A DNA stretch of 64,000 nt from Lutraria lutraria (GCA_964023205.1 OZ026851.1:19599528-19663527), one strand, 5' to 3'. Positions 12,898-25,829 are shown, counted from the first letter of the stretch. The notes: a model not told the origin generated them from the letters alone. Made by a program: numbers and translations.

Positions 12898-13762
12898 TGT
12901 TGACTCCTGTTTGATTAACAACTTGTCAGGTATCCCATGACTCTCAACTGCTGCAGTTGGATAGAAGTATCTTTGATACAATGGAAGTCAAGTTTTACCA
13001 CATTTTGTTCCTGAATAAATATAATACTTGTGATAATATTCAAACAGATACAGTAAACATACACCTTAAGTATCAAAGAATTAAATAATCTATTTAATGT
13101 GCTACTAATATCTCTTGGCAGTTTAAATAATATAATAATTTTAGTTTACCTTTGCTTTTTTTCAAAATCCTTTTATCCACTCATAGCTTTATATCCATAA
13201 TGCCAAATTTTCAAAATCAATGATAATCATTTGAGTTATTGGCCCTATTGTGCATTGGAGTTTATGGGAGAAGCCCATTTTTTCAAAGATTAATGGAAAA
13301 AGGAGATCCATTTTAATGAAAACTCACAGTAGAAAGATGCAAAAACATGAAATCGATCTAATTTGGTAAAGAAAAATGTAAGTCATCGTACAATATTTTC
13401 AGAACATTTTTGAATTTTCAACAAGGGCAACAACTCTTACAAAATGTTCAAAATGTGTCGTACAACAAATTAAAGTATCTAGGGTAACTATCAAATCAAT
13501 ACAAGATAATTGGGCTATACTGTGTTTAGAATATCAACATTATGGTAGCATTGAGTGGGTATGTCAAAGTCTTATGGATATATAATACTTTAATGACAAA
13601 ACAAGGAAAGCCTATTCACCTGATCAGGGTCACTCAAACAGAATTTGATAACAATAATCCAGTGCATATATATTTGTTATAACCTTTAAGTTACTTCCCT
13701 TGAAAATGGTGGAAACTTGTCTTCTATTAGTGTATTAATTTTGGCGGTTGTGGAGGAATAAC

Positions 13763-13912
13763 ATGGATTTATTTCAGCGGTTGGCTAAGAAACCGTCAGT
13801 TCTAGACCCTGCCAATTCAAGAACATCCACAGAAATAAAGGCGTACACAGTACTAGAATTTGTTATAATTTGTATAAACTTACAACAGTGGCTTCAGATT
13901 CATAACTGTTGA
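13763..13912 (+). other. 49-codon ORF in the duplicated segment (copy 1)
   Basis: Frame MDLFQRLAKKPSVLDPANSR then TSTEIK...; kept open in copy 2 at 22366-22515 with four amino-acid changes and one synonymous change. It reads like the start of a protein or a first exon, but I do not recognise it and it shows no strong sign of purifying selection. Confidence 0.2.
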
Positions 13913-13990
13913 TGGTTCAAGATTTTGTTCATCCTCTGACATCAAGTTAGTCTGTGAATTAGCTGCATCAACATCACTACAATAGTCTAC
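13884..13990 (-). other. Candidate orphan exon on the minus strand
   Basis: Acceptor ATTTTACAG, 107 nt open (VDYCSDVDAANSQTNLMSED then EQNLEPSTVMNLKP), donor TT|GTAAGT. In copy 2 the same stretch has lost a base and is frameshifted. No neighbouring exons found, so it may be a gene fragment carried by the repeat. Confidence 0.25.
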
Positions 13991-14610
13991 CTGTAAAATA
14001 TACATAAAACTTTATTGTATGTTTTCAGAAGAAGTGTAAACTAAAGGCGGCCAATATTTTTATATAAATTCAGGATTCTTAATAACTGTCTGCCGTTTTA
14101 GCTGCTTAGAAATGAGTTTGGGTCAGTTTTAAAAATGTTGCAGACGGACGGATGGACAGACAGAGTGTGACCTTGACCTTGAAGCTAGCCGTCATAACAT
14201 GCACTCGCATGTTGTCTCAATGTGCTTAAACATTCAAGTCAAGTTTCTTCAAAATCCTTTGAGAGGGTTAAAGATTCAGAGCAGACACAAGTCATATGAC
14301 CTTTGATCCTTTAGTGTAACCTTGACCTTGAAGCTAGCCTTCCAAAACATGCACTCTGCATGTCATCCTGATGTGGTAAACATATGAATAAAGTTGCTTT
14401 GAAAACCCCTGAGGGGTTGAAGAGTTTCAGAGCAGACACGAAATTGCTTGCAGATTGCTTGTACTCATACAAACATATTAAAGAAACAAATAGATATATA
14501 TACAAAAGTGTTGGTAACACTTTTGTGATGACAAGCTACATTTTTTTATAAAACATTTGGCAAGGTTTTATAATGACAAGGTTTTATATTGGCGCGGTCT
14601 AGATGTGGCC

Positions 14611-17600
14611 ATATAACAGCCATATTATATCATTAAACCCCTAGAAAAAAGACCAACCACATATACCAGTCATATTATATCATTAAACCCCGAGAATAAA
14701 GACCAACCACATATAACAGTCATATTATATCATTAAACACCTAGAATAAAGACCAACCACATATAACAGTCATATTATATCATTAAACCCCTAGAATAAA
14801 GACCAACCATGTATTACAGCCATATTATATTAATTAACCCCTAGAATAAAGACCAACCACATATAACAGTATATTATATTAATTAACCCCTAGAATAAAG
14901 ACCAACCACATATAACAGTCATATTATATCATTAAAGCCCTAGAATAAAGACCAACCACATATAACAGTCAAATTACATCATTAAACCCCTAGAATAAAG
15001 ACCAACCATGTATAACAGTCATATTATATCATTAAACCTCTAGAATAAAGGCCAAACATGTATAACAGCCATATTATATCATTAAACCCAAAGAATAAAG
15101 ACCAACCACATATAACAGCCATATTATATCAATTAACCCATAGATTAAAGACCAACCATGTATAACAGCCACATTATATCATTAAACCCCTAGAATAATG
15201 ACCAACCACATATAACAGTCATATTACATCATTAAACCCCTAGAATAAAGGCCAAACATGTAAAACAGCCATATTATATCATTAAACTCCTAGAATAAAG
15301 GCCAAACATGTATAACAGCCATATTATATCATTAAACCCCTAAAATAAAGACAAACCACATATAACAGCCATATTATATCATTAAATCCCTAGAATAAAG
15401 ACCAACCATATATAACAGTCATATTATATCATTAAACCCCTAAAATAAAGACAAACCACATATAACAGCCATATTATATCATTAAACCCCTAGAATAATG
15501 ACCAACCACATATAACAGCCATATTATATCATTAAACCCCTAAAATAAAGACAAACCACATATAACAGTCATATTGTATTAATTAACCCCTAGAATAAAG
15601 ACCAACCATGTATAACAGCCATATTATATCATTAAACCCCTAGAAGAAAGACCAACCACATATAACAGTCATATTATATCATTAACCCCTAGAATAAAGA
15701 CCAACCACATATAACAGCCATATTATATCATTAAACCCCTAAAATAAGACAAACCACATATAACAGCCATATTACATCATTATTCCCTAGAAGAAAGACC
15801 AACCACATATAACAGCCATATTATATTAATTAACACCTAGAATAAAGACCAACCACATATAACAGTCATATTATATTAAATAACCCCTAGAATAAAGACC
15901 AACCACATATAACAGTATATTATATTAATTAACCCCTAGAATAAAGACCAACCACATATAACAGTATATTATATTAATTAACCCCTAGAATAAAGACCAA
16001 CCACATATAACAGTATATTATATTAATTAACCTCTAGAATAAAGACCAACCACATAAAACAGTCATATTATATCATTAAACCCCTAGAATAAAGACCAAC
16101 CACATATAACAGTATATTATATTAATTAACCTCTAGAATAAAGACCAACCACATAAAACAGTCATATTATATCATTAAACCCCTAGAATAAAGACCAACC
16201 ATGTATAACAGTCATATCATATCATTAAACCTCTAGAATAAAGGCCAAACGTGTATAACAGCCATATTATATCATTAAACCCAAAGAATAAAGACTAACC
16301 ACATATAACAGCCATATTATATCAATTAACCCATAGATTAAAGACCAACCAAGTATAACAGCCACATTATATCATTAAACCCCTAGAATAATGACCAACC
16401 ACATATAACAGTCATATTACATCATTAAACCCCTAGAATAAAGGCCAAACATGTAAAACAGCCATATTATATCATTAAACTCCTAGAATAAAGGCCAAAC
16501 ATGTATAACAGTCATATTATATCATTAAACCCCTAAAATAAAGACAAACCACATATAACAGCCATATTATATCAATTAAATCCCTAGAATAAAGACCAAC
16601 CATATATAACAGTCATATTATATCTTTAAACCCCTAAAATAAAGACCAACCACATATAACAGCCATATTATATCATTAAACCCCTAGAATAATGACCAAC
16701 CACATATAACAGCCATATTATATCATTAAACCCCTAAAATAAAGACCAACCACATATAACAGTCATATTATATTAATTAACCCCTAGAATAAAGACCAAC
16801 CATGTATAACAGCCATATTATATCATTAAACCCCTAGAATAAAGACCAACCACATATAACAGTCATATTATATCATTAACCCCTAGAATAAAGACCAACC
16901 ACATATAACAGCCATATTATATCATTAAACCCCTAAAATAAAGACCAACCACATATAACAGTCATATTATATTAATTAACCCCTAGAATAAAGACCAACC
17001 ATGTATAACAGCCATATTATATCATTAAACCCCTAGAATAAAGACCAACCACATATAACAGTCATATTATATCATTAACCCCTAAAATAAGACAAACCAC
17101 ATATAACAGCCATATTACATCATTAAACCCCTAGAAGAAAGACCAACCACATATAACAGCCATATTATATTAATTAACACCTAGAATAAAGACCAACCAC
17201 ATATAACAGTCATATTATATTAAATAACCCCTAGAATAAAGACCAACCACATATAACAGTATATTATATTAATTAACCCCTAGAATAAAGACCAACCACA
17301 TATAACAGTATATTATAATAATTAACCCCTAGAATAAAGACCAACCACGTATAACAGTATATTATATTAATTAACCTCTAGAATAAAGACCAACCACATA
17401 AAACAGTCATATTATATCATTAAACCCCTAGAATAAAGACCAACCACATATAACAGTCAAATTACATCATTAAACCCCTAGAATAAAGACCAACCATGTA
17501 TAACAGTCATATTATATCATTAAACCTCTAGAATAAAGGCCAAACATGTATAACAGCCATATTATATCATTAAACTCCTAGAATAAAGGCCAAACATGTA

Positions 17601-18307
17601 TAACAGCCATATTATATCATTAAACCCCTAGAATAAAGACTAACCACATATAACAGCCATATTATATCATTAAATCCCTAGAATAAAGACCAACCACATA
17701 TAACAGCCATATTATATCATTAAACCCCTAGAATAATGACCAACCACATATAACAGCCATATTATATCATTAAACCCCTAGAATAATGACCAACCACATA
17801 TAAAAGCCATATTATATCATTAAACCCCTAGAATAAAGACCAACCATGTATAACAGCCATATTATATCATTAAACCCCTAGAATAAAGACCAACCACATA
17901 TAACAGTCATATTATATCATTAACCCCTAGAATAAAGACCAACCACATATAACAGCCATATTATATCATTAAACCCCTAAAATAAGACAAACCACATATA
18001 ACAGCCATATTACATCATTAAACCCCTAGAAGAAAGACCAACCACATATAACAGCCATATTATATCATTAAACCCCTAGAATAAAGACCAACCATGTATA
18101 ACAGTCATATTATATCATAAAACCCCTAGAATAAAGACCAACCACATATAACAGCCATATTATATCATTAAACCCCTAAAATAAGACAAACCACATATAA
18201 CAGCCATATTACATCATTAAACCCCTAGAAGAAAGACCAACCACATATAACAGCCATATTATATCATTAAACCCCTAGAATAAAGACCAACCATGTATAA
18301 CAATCAT
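14611..18307. repeat. 50-bp satellite, block 2 (about 74 units)
   Basis: Same unit as 12400-12897, with sub-variants (CCACATATAAC / CCATGTATAAC; ATATCATTAAAC / ATATTAATTAAC). Diagnostic variants recur with an exact spacing of 1193 bp (15090/16283, 15141/16334, 15261/16454), showing a higher-order repeat of about 24 units. Confidence 0.97.
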
Positions 18308-19415
18308 TAGTGTTCCATAATCGGAACAAAATTGCTATCGATTATTGAATCGAATTGACGTATCACTATCGATTGATTAATCGATTGTTTAATCAAAAGT
18401 GTGAAACAACATCAACTGTTCATTTTTTAGCAATTCATGCTCAAATGGTTTGTAATTTAGCAAAAATCACTTGCCCACTCTGAACTTTCGTACTGTACAA
18501 GGGCAATTCATCAAAACAATGACTAGATTTATTTCTTTCTTATGTTTATTGAAAATCAACCGTATAAAACACGCAAATATCATCAACACATCAATCAATG
18601 ATGATAACAAATGATGAAATGAATTTGTCTGAAGAATCAATGAACAACAGCAACAATTTTTAGGAACTTGGGAAGAAGTTTATAACGTAGTATTGATCAT
18701 TTAACTGATCTTACCATAGTCAACAACGAAAATCCACAAAACATGATCCAATTTAAAAAGTTTCACCAAATCAACATAAATACGATATTTGGTCGATTTT
18801 CATATCAAACCTCCGTGTCTGAACGCAAAAAGTGCTTACTTCAATACTAAACATGTTTTCTTGCTTTTTGAGAAGCAGTTGTATTTCGCACGTGTGTGAT
18901 TTACACTGAAAACAACAAAATATCGTTGGACACTCAATTGTTTTGATTGCTGATGCGACTATGTTGACAGCAAAATGATGCTAAGGAATTCCGTTGTCTG
19001 ATTGGTTAAAATATAGTGACTTAATTGTAGCCAATCAGCAAGCAGTGATTTATTCAGTGCGGCCAGGCGATTGGTATCCGTCATCGCATACGGTTAATGT
19101 ACGACAAAGTACGACGCTGGGATCTAGTGCAATTGGTTCCCATAGGTGTATGTACTATGTAACGAGCGTCAAATGCTGGTACTCATTACGGCAAATATTT
19201 AGATAAATTATTTCTCGTCAAATATTTGGATTTCTACTTTGTCCTGGGAGTGATGTAAACAACGATAAAGGATAATAGATAATATTTAGATGTGTGTCGG
19301 GTAATTGGTGTATTTACTAGCGACTATCGATTGTTCTAATGCACTATCGATAGTCGGCGATTTCAACCGTACAGCGACAATTGTTTGATTGTCGGCGACT
19401 ATCGTGAGATCACTA
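18308..19415. mobile_element. hAT-type non-autonomous element inserted in the satellite
   Basis: TAGTG...CACTA ends with the 8-bp target duplication ACAATCAT at 18300-18307 and 19416-19423; the flanks rejoin to a normal satellite unit. TAGTG termini and 8-bp duplications are the hAT signature. Subterminal regions carry several ATCGAT motifs (TATCGATTATTGAATCG on the left, ACTATCGATAGTCGGCG on the right). The longest internal frame is 70 codons and no transposase is present. Confidence 0.85.
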
Positions 19416-19893
19416 ACAATCATATTATATCATAAAACCCCTAGAATAAAGACCAATCACATATAACAGTCATATTATATCATTAAACCCCTAGAATAAA
19501 GACCAAACACATATAACAGCCATATTATATCATTTAACCCCTAGAATAAAGACCAACCGTGTATAACAGTCATATTATATCATTAAACCCCTAGAATAAA
19601 GACCAAACACATATAACAGCCATATTATATCATTTAACCCCTAGAATAAAGACCAACCATGTATAACAGTCATATTATATCATTAAACCCCTAGAATAAA
19701 GACCAAACACATATAACAGCCATGTTATATCATTAAACCCCTAGAATAAAGACCAACCATGTATAACAGTCATATTATATCATTAAAATCTTAGAATAAA
19801 GACCAACCACATATAACAGCCATATTACATCAATTAACCCCTAGAATAAAGACCAACCATGTATAACAGTCATATTATATTAATTAACCCCTC
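19416..19893. repeat. 50-bp satellite, block 3 (about 9.5 units)
   Basis: Continuation of block 2 after the hAT insertion; ends in AATTAACCCCT at about 19892. Confidence 0.95.
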
Positions 19894-19989
19894 AATAATA
19901 TTTTAAGAAAACAGCATTGAAATGTAGATCCCATACTTTTTGACACAATGAGCTGTGACAATGAAATAATTCAGTCTTATAAATAAATA

Positions 19990-20625
19990 AAAGAGCGCTC
20001 ACTTGAGAACAAAGGCACTATAATTAATGACCAACAATTAAGGTATAATATTGTTAAACAAGCTAAAATGTAGCAAATTTTCTAATCAAAGGGCCCATAA
20101 CTCTTGAAGTTGAGATCCGATTCCACCCATAACTAAATTTGTACAAAACTGTAAGGTCATATACATTCATTGTAAATATGATTAGAATTGGTGAATAAAT
20201 GAATGTGCTAGAGTGTAAACAAACTCAAATATAGCAAATTTTCTAAGTCAAGGGCCCATAACTCTTGAAGTTCTGATTCGATTCCGCCCATAATCAAACT
20301 TGTCCAAGATCTTTTGCTTATACACATTTACTGAAAATATAATTAGGATTGGTGAATAATTGAAGGTGCTAGAGTGTAAACAAGCTAAATTTAGCAAATT
20401 TTCTAAATCAAGGGCCCATAACTCTTGAAGTTATTGTCCGATTTTGCCCATAATCGAACTTAGCCAGGACATTGTGGCCATATACATTGTGACCAAGGTT
20501 GATCACGATTGGTTAAGAGCTGTAGATGCTGGAGTGTAAGCAAACTAATTGTGGACGGATGCCGGACGCCGGACATTCAACGATCCTAAAAGCTCACCAG
20601 ATGAATAAGGTGAGCTTAAAACCAA
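19990..20625. repeat. Tandem-core dispersed element (GGGCCCATAACT family)
   Basis: Begins near GCTCACTTGAGAACAAAGG, contains about three units of roughly 140-150 bp with AAGGGCCCATAACTCTTGAA, and ends GCCGGACGCCGGACATTC followed by the hairpin AGCTCACC...GGTGAGCT. Related copies at 26925-27110 (tail only) and 37972-38790. Confidence 0.75.
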
Positions 20626-20946
20626 GGCTGAATATAATTACATGTATACAGTTTTGACCATGGAAAACTAATATCATAATATACACATAGAGTATATCTT
20701 GTTTTGTGTACCTTCCTGTATTAAGAGCACACAGTTTATTCAAATAATCCCTGACAACTTTGTCTAATAAGAATATTTTGCTCAAAAGAAAAAATGAGAA
20801 CAAAAAATTTAAATGTAGCTAATTGTTTTGTCAAAGAAGTGGAACTCTCGCAGTTACTTCCCTTGTAAACTTAAATTTTATCTAAGAAAATTCACAAATA
20901 TATCTAAAACAAACACTATATACCATTGTCCAAGGTTGGATACAAA
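20626..20946. other. Non-coding spacer
   Basis: AT-rich, between the tandem-core element and the duplicated segment; no feature seen. Confidence 0.3.
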
Positions 20947-21024
20947 GTTGACTCCTGTTTGATCAACAACTTGTCAGGTATCCCATGACTCTCAACTGCT
21001 ACTGTTGGATAGAAGTATCTTTGA

Positions 21025-21555
21025 CAATCTGATTAAAATCATATCCTCAAACCCGCTACACTATGAGGATCTGAAGACGACCTATAGAAGGTCACCTCAG
21101 GTGACCTTTTCCACTAGCCAATCAGCGCCTTACTTTCATAATTCTGAAAGTGATCTGATTCTATTTTTAACTGCAGTAAAAAACAATGTATGACTTGTAG
21201 TTATCACGAAGACATATTCTTACGCAACTAAATGTAGGGATAGCGCCCATGTGACATGCGTGTTTATTAAATTTTCTGTACTACTATGGCCGAATCGATC
21301 AGGATTACTAAAAAAATCAAAAAGTGGTTGCAGACAAATATGTTATACGTAATTTAATGTGTACTAACGTTTAAATAACATCGTCAGGTAGAAAGTTCAT
21401 TCGGTCAAAGTACCGATGAAACGAGTTATACGATTGGCTGAATTATAAATAGATATAAATAGTGATAATGGAAATTCCGACTTTTGAAAATAGAAACTGG
21501 TATAGGCCGTCATCAGATCTTGCCGTAAGGAAGATCGAATACTTTAGTCAGATTG
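21025..21555. mobile_element. 531-bp MITE with 9-bp target duplication
   Basis: CAATCTGATTAAA at the left and the inverse of CAATCTGACTAAA at the right. TATCTTTGA is duplicated at 21016-21024 and 21556-21564. Copy 1 of the duplication (12970-12990) has the uninterrupted empty site. A 9-bp duplication suggests a Mutator-like origin. An internal palindrome is AGGTCACCTCAGGTGACCT. Confidence 0.85.
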
Positions 21556-22365
21556 TATCTTTGATACAATGGAGGTCAGGTTTTCCCACATTTTGTTCCT
21601 GAATAAATATAATACTTGTGATAATATTCAAACAGATACAGTAAACATACACCTTAAGTATCAAAGAATTAAATAATCTATTTAATGTGCTACTAATATC
21701 TCTTGGCAGTTTAAATAATATAATAATTTTAGTCCAAAATGCATACCTTTGCTTTTTTCAAAATCCTTTTATTCGCTCATAGCTTTATATCCATAATGCC
21801 AAATTTTCAAAACCAATGATAATCATTAGAGTTATTGGCCCTATTTTGTATTGGAGTTTATGGGAGAAGCCCATTTTTCAAAGATTAATGGAAAAAGGAG
21901 ATCCATTTTAATGAAAACTCACAGTAGAAAGATGCAAAAACATGAAATCGATCTAATTTGATAAAGACAAATGTAAGTCATCGTACAATATTTTCAGAAC
22001 ATTTTTGAATTTTCAACAAGGGCAACAACTCTTACAAAATGTTCAAAATGTGTCGTACAACAAATTAAAGTTCCTAGGGTAACTATCAAATCAATACAAG
22101 ATAATTGGGCTATACTATGTTTAGAATATCAACATTATGGTAGCATTGAGTGGGTATGTCAAACAAGTACAGTCTTATGGATATATAATACTTTAATGTC
22201 AAAACAAGGAAAGCCTATTCACCTGATCAGGGTGACTCAAACAGAATTTGATAACAATAATCCAGTGCATATATATTTGTTATAACCTTTAAGTTACTTC
22301 CCTTGAAAATGGTGGAAACTTATCTTCTATTAGTGTTTTGATTTTGGCAGTTATGGAGGCATAAC

Positions 22366-22515
22366 ATGGATTTATTTCAGCGTTTGGCTAAGAAACCGCC
22401 AGTTCTAGACCCTGCCAATTCAAGAACATCTGCAGAAATAAAGATGTACACAGTACTAGAATTTGTTATAATTTGTATAAACTTACAACAGTGGCTTCAG
22501 ATTCATAACTGTTGA
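22366..22515 (+). other. 49-codon ORF in the duplicated segment (copy 2)
   Basis: Copy of the frame at 13763-13912 (MDLFQRLAKKPPVLDPANSR ...), still open to the same TGA. Confidence 0.2.
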
Positions 22516-23207
22516 TGGTTCAAGATTTTGTTCATCCTCTGACATCAAGTTAGTCTGTGAATTAGCTGCATCAACATCATTACAGTGTCAACCTGTAAAA
22601 TATACATAAAACTTTATTGTATGTTTTCAGAAGAAGTGTAAACTAAAGGCGGCCAATATTTTTATATAAATTCAGGATTCTTAATAACAACTGGCTGTCG
22701 GCCGTTTTTAGCTGCTTAGAAATGAGTTTGGGTCAGTTAGAAAACTCAGTTTTAAAAATGTTGCTGACGGACGGATGGACAGACAGAAGCTAGCCGTCAT
22801 GACATGCACTCGCATGTTGTCTCAATGTGCTGAACATTCAAGTCAAGTTTCTTCAAAATCCTTTGAGAGGGTTAAAGATTCAGAGCAGACACAAGTCATA
22901 TGACCTTTGATCCTTTAGTGTAACCTTGACCTTGAAGCTAGCCTTCCAAAACATGCGCTCTGCATGTCATCCTGATGTGGTCAACATATGAATAAAATTG
23001 CTTTGAAAACCCCTGAGGGGTTGAAGAGTTTTAGAGCAGACACGAAATTGCTTGCAGATTGCTTGTACTCGTACAAACATATTAAAGAAACAAACAGATA
23101 TACAAAACTGTTGGTAACACCTTCGTGATGACAAGCTACATTTTTTTATAAAACATTTGGCGAGGTTTTATAATGACAAGGTTTTATATTGGCGTGGTCT
23201 AGATGTG

Positions 23208-24646
23208 GCGGTTCCGAAGCCGACCGCCAAAATAAAACGGGCGCCAATATTAAGACGTATTCAGTACTCTAGTTGGGTCAAATAAAAAAAGGTTTGGACT
23301 GATATAATTTGTTATTTCTTCTACATACTTGACATTTGTCAGCCATTGACTGAAATATTAATATCATCTTATTCTTAAATAGATCCAAGATCTATCAGTG
23401 ATTTTTCATCTTTTATAACAAAGGCCTATTATAGGTCTCTTCCCAATTGAAAATTCCTTTAAAAACATGCAGTTATCCCAAAAATCCAAACTTACACCAG
23501 CTATTTTCTTTCCCAAATCAGCAATTTTGGCGATATATTACTTCCCAAATTCTTCCCTCAACAGGCTAAGGCCTTTTCCCAATGAAGAGAGAAAAAACAG
23601 TATGTCTTTAATCACATGGTATATTGTTTTGATAACACAGAGGGTCAAGAACAATCGCTGTGCCCATGAGTTCAAAGGTAAGTCATATTTTTTGTTGAAA
23701 GTTTTAAATGTTTTGAGTTTTTCATGTAGCTCATGTTCCAGCCAGCTATTTTCTGAATCCATCAGTACCAAAATAAGCATGCTTAAAAAATATTTTGTTT
23801 TTTGGAGTTACGCTACCTCCTCACTAAAAATGGCGCTACTCAACTTTTTTTGTCTATTGGGTAAATTTCTTTCCAATATATAAATAGCATTTTGACAGGT
23901 ATTTTGTATTCCATGTAAAAAATAAATCGTTTTCTAAAAAAAGAAGATGGCCCCATTAACAATTCGAGGGCTCAGCGCAACACTGTAGTAACTTGTTCTC
24001 ATTTCAATATGAGTTACGACACTGTTGCGTTGAACCCTCAAATTAATTCATTTAGAAACTGTATACATACATAATGTACTATAAACTGATAACAAAGTTA
24101 CTGATTAAACATTATTCGGCTTTTTGGTTGGCCGATTTCTTGAACAAATTCAGAAGGGCCATCCTCTCAGCCTTATGAACTGCATATTTACGTGCAAAAA
24201 TTCAAATTACGTCAAAATTCTTCAATAACTGATATAACTTACATAAATCGATAGAAATAACAATGATCTGCATGAATGTGCTTTAAAAATTCTGTGTTAA
24301 GTCAAATTTTAAATATCTAACTTAAAATTTTACACATCCAATTCCACTCCATATATATATAACTACTGTCAGTTCAATTCTAAATTGATCTTAATAATGG
24401 GTACCTAGGGGTAATGAAAGTTTATTTAGTTAACTAGCCAATGCTGATGCTGGTTTCATATGAGTAAAGAAATGTGTTTTCTACCTACCAAATGGTCGAT
24501 CCACTTTGGTCACAGATATTGTAGTTAACGTGCCCAATGGGTTTTAATTGGGGATTTTCCACACACAAATATGCAGATCTTTGTTGGACCGTGCAGGACG
24601 GGCCGATACAATAAAATGTCTCGCCTTCACAAACAGTACGGTTAGA
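23208..24646. other. Non-coding, no supported gene
   Basis: AT-rich; a 138-codon plus frame at 23467 is low complexity and shows no domain. Nothing further supported. Confidence 0.35.
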
Positions 24647-24797
24647 CACAGGAGCCTGTTATTCAATCAAAAAAAAATTATACTCAATACAAAATTAGAA
24701 AATCTACCTATGTATAGAATTTTTTCTATACGTAGGTAGATTTTCTAATTTTGTATTGAGTATAATTTTTTTTTTGATTGAATAACAGGCTCCTGTG
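24647..24797. repeat. 151-bp near-perfect palindrome
   Basis: Arms of about 73 bp starting CACAGGAGCCTGTTATTC and ending with its inverse, meeting at TAGAATTTTTTCTA. I see one mismatch (CTATGTATA against CTACGTATA). The arms are far too similar to be old. Confidence 0.93.
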
Positions 24798-25647
24798 GGT
24801 AAGACTACATATGATAATAATTACATACATGTATTTAGATTGCAACCATGAATGAAGTCATTCTTCATTTTTGACAAAGGTTGAAAAACTTCACAGCTGA
24901 GCGTCACCACTGTTTGCCTTGGTTTATAGATGATATAAGATGATATTTATTATCACTTGTATGTTGATATCTCAGGAACCACACTGGATGGTTTGGATGG
25001 TTACCGCAGCAGTTGGGACAGATAAGGTAGGCTAGTTGCAGTGATCAAACTTACCGTAAAATCACTCATGCATGTAAGAAGCACATTTTTGCATCTAAAA
25101 TCGAGACCAAAATCGGCAGTGACTTATATATAGGCGTAGAACTCAATACAATGTTTTTCTAAAAGTAGAAAAAACAAATGGCGTTTTTGAAATAAGGGAG
25201 GTAACTCATGCACATTGTTTGTCTAAAGTTCGTTACGGTTCCGAAATTGCAAAAGGTAGACATATAATTTAGGAAATCAATAACAAAAAAATAAATAATA
25301 TAGCAACAAGATAATGCACAATTGTGAAATAAACAATAGGAATTTTTGGAAAAGCAATTAAAGACCATGTCACAAAATACATTCACAATAAACATGTCAC
25401 AATTTTGATAAACAGTTAGACATTTGTTAGTTTCGAGTCGTAGAAAACATGAGTTTGAGTTCTACACCTATGTATAAGATTTTTTTGTTGACTGTTGGCA
25501 TTTGTAAAGAGATGTGTACATATAAATTACAACATTTGATTCATGTCAGTGATTTTTTTGTTTGTTCAATTTCCATTCTAAATTTAGCTGCACTGTTATC
25601 TAGTATACCACCTGTATATATATATTCAATATCAATGATACATGTAT
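24798..25647. other. Non-coding, nothing supported
   Basis: No exon or repeat structure recognised. Confidence 0.3.
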
Positions 25648-25675
25648 AAAGGACTTATATATGTATGTAAGTTCT
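25648..25675. mobile_element. Minimal palindromic element of the AAGGACTTATA family
   Basis: AAGGACTTATATATGTATGT followed by AAGTTCTT: a short self-complementary sequence matching the TIRs of the element at 46682-47193. A more degenerate relative is at 25794-25825. Confidence 0.45.
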
Positions 25676-25829
25676 TAATGATATAAAACTTATTTTGGTT
25701 ATTGCTAGTTATATAAGAGTGATATTTACATTCATATACGAAGTTTCAAGTTAAAATATTGATTTGAATAGAAGTTATTATTATCTGTAAAATCAAGGAC
25801 TTAATTAAGTATGTATATAAGTCACAAAG

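Larger units (their letters stand above)
12898..14610. repeat. 1.7-kb duplicated segment, copy 1
   Basis: Runs from GTTGACTCCTGTTTGAT to GTCTAGATGTGGC and is matched almost base for base at 20947-23207. Copy 1 is bounded on both sides by the 50-bp satellite, whereas copy 2 is not. It contains a candidate exon and a 49-codon frame (listed separately). Confidence 0.9.
20947..23207. repeat. 1.7-kb duplicated segment, copy 2, with an insertion
   Basis: Second copy of 12898-14610. Differences are scattered substitutions and small indels plus the 531-bp element at 21025-21555 with its target duplication. It ends at GTCTAGATGTGGC and then continues into unrelated sequence. Confidence 0.9.

Noticed and set aside
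18994..19206. 70-codon frame in the hAT-type element, partly similar to a frame at 46344
   Set aside because: The similarity reflects shared element DNA; no transposase motif and reading-frame conservation not shown.
24548..24739. 63-codon frame overlapping the palindrome
   Set aside because: Lies largely inside the palindrome arm; coding not supported.
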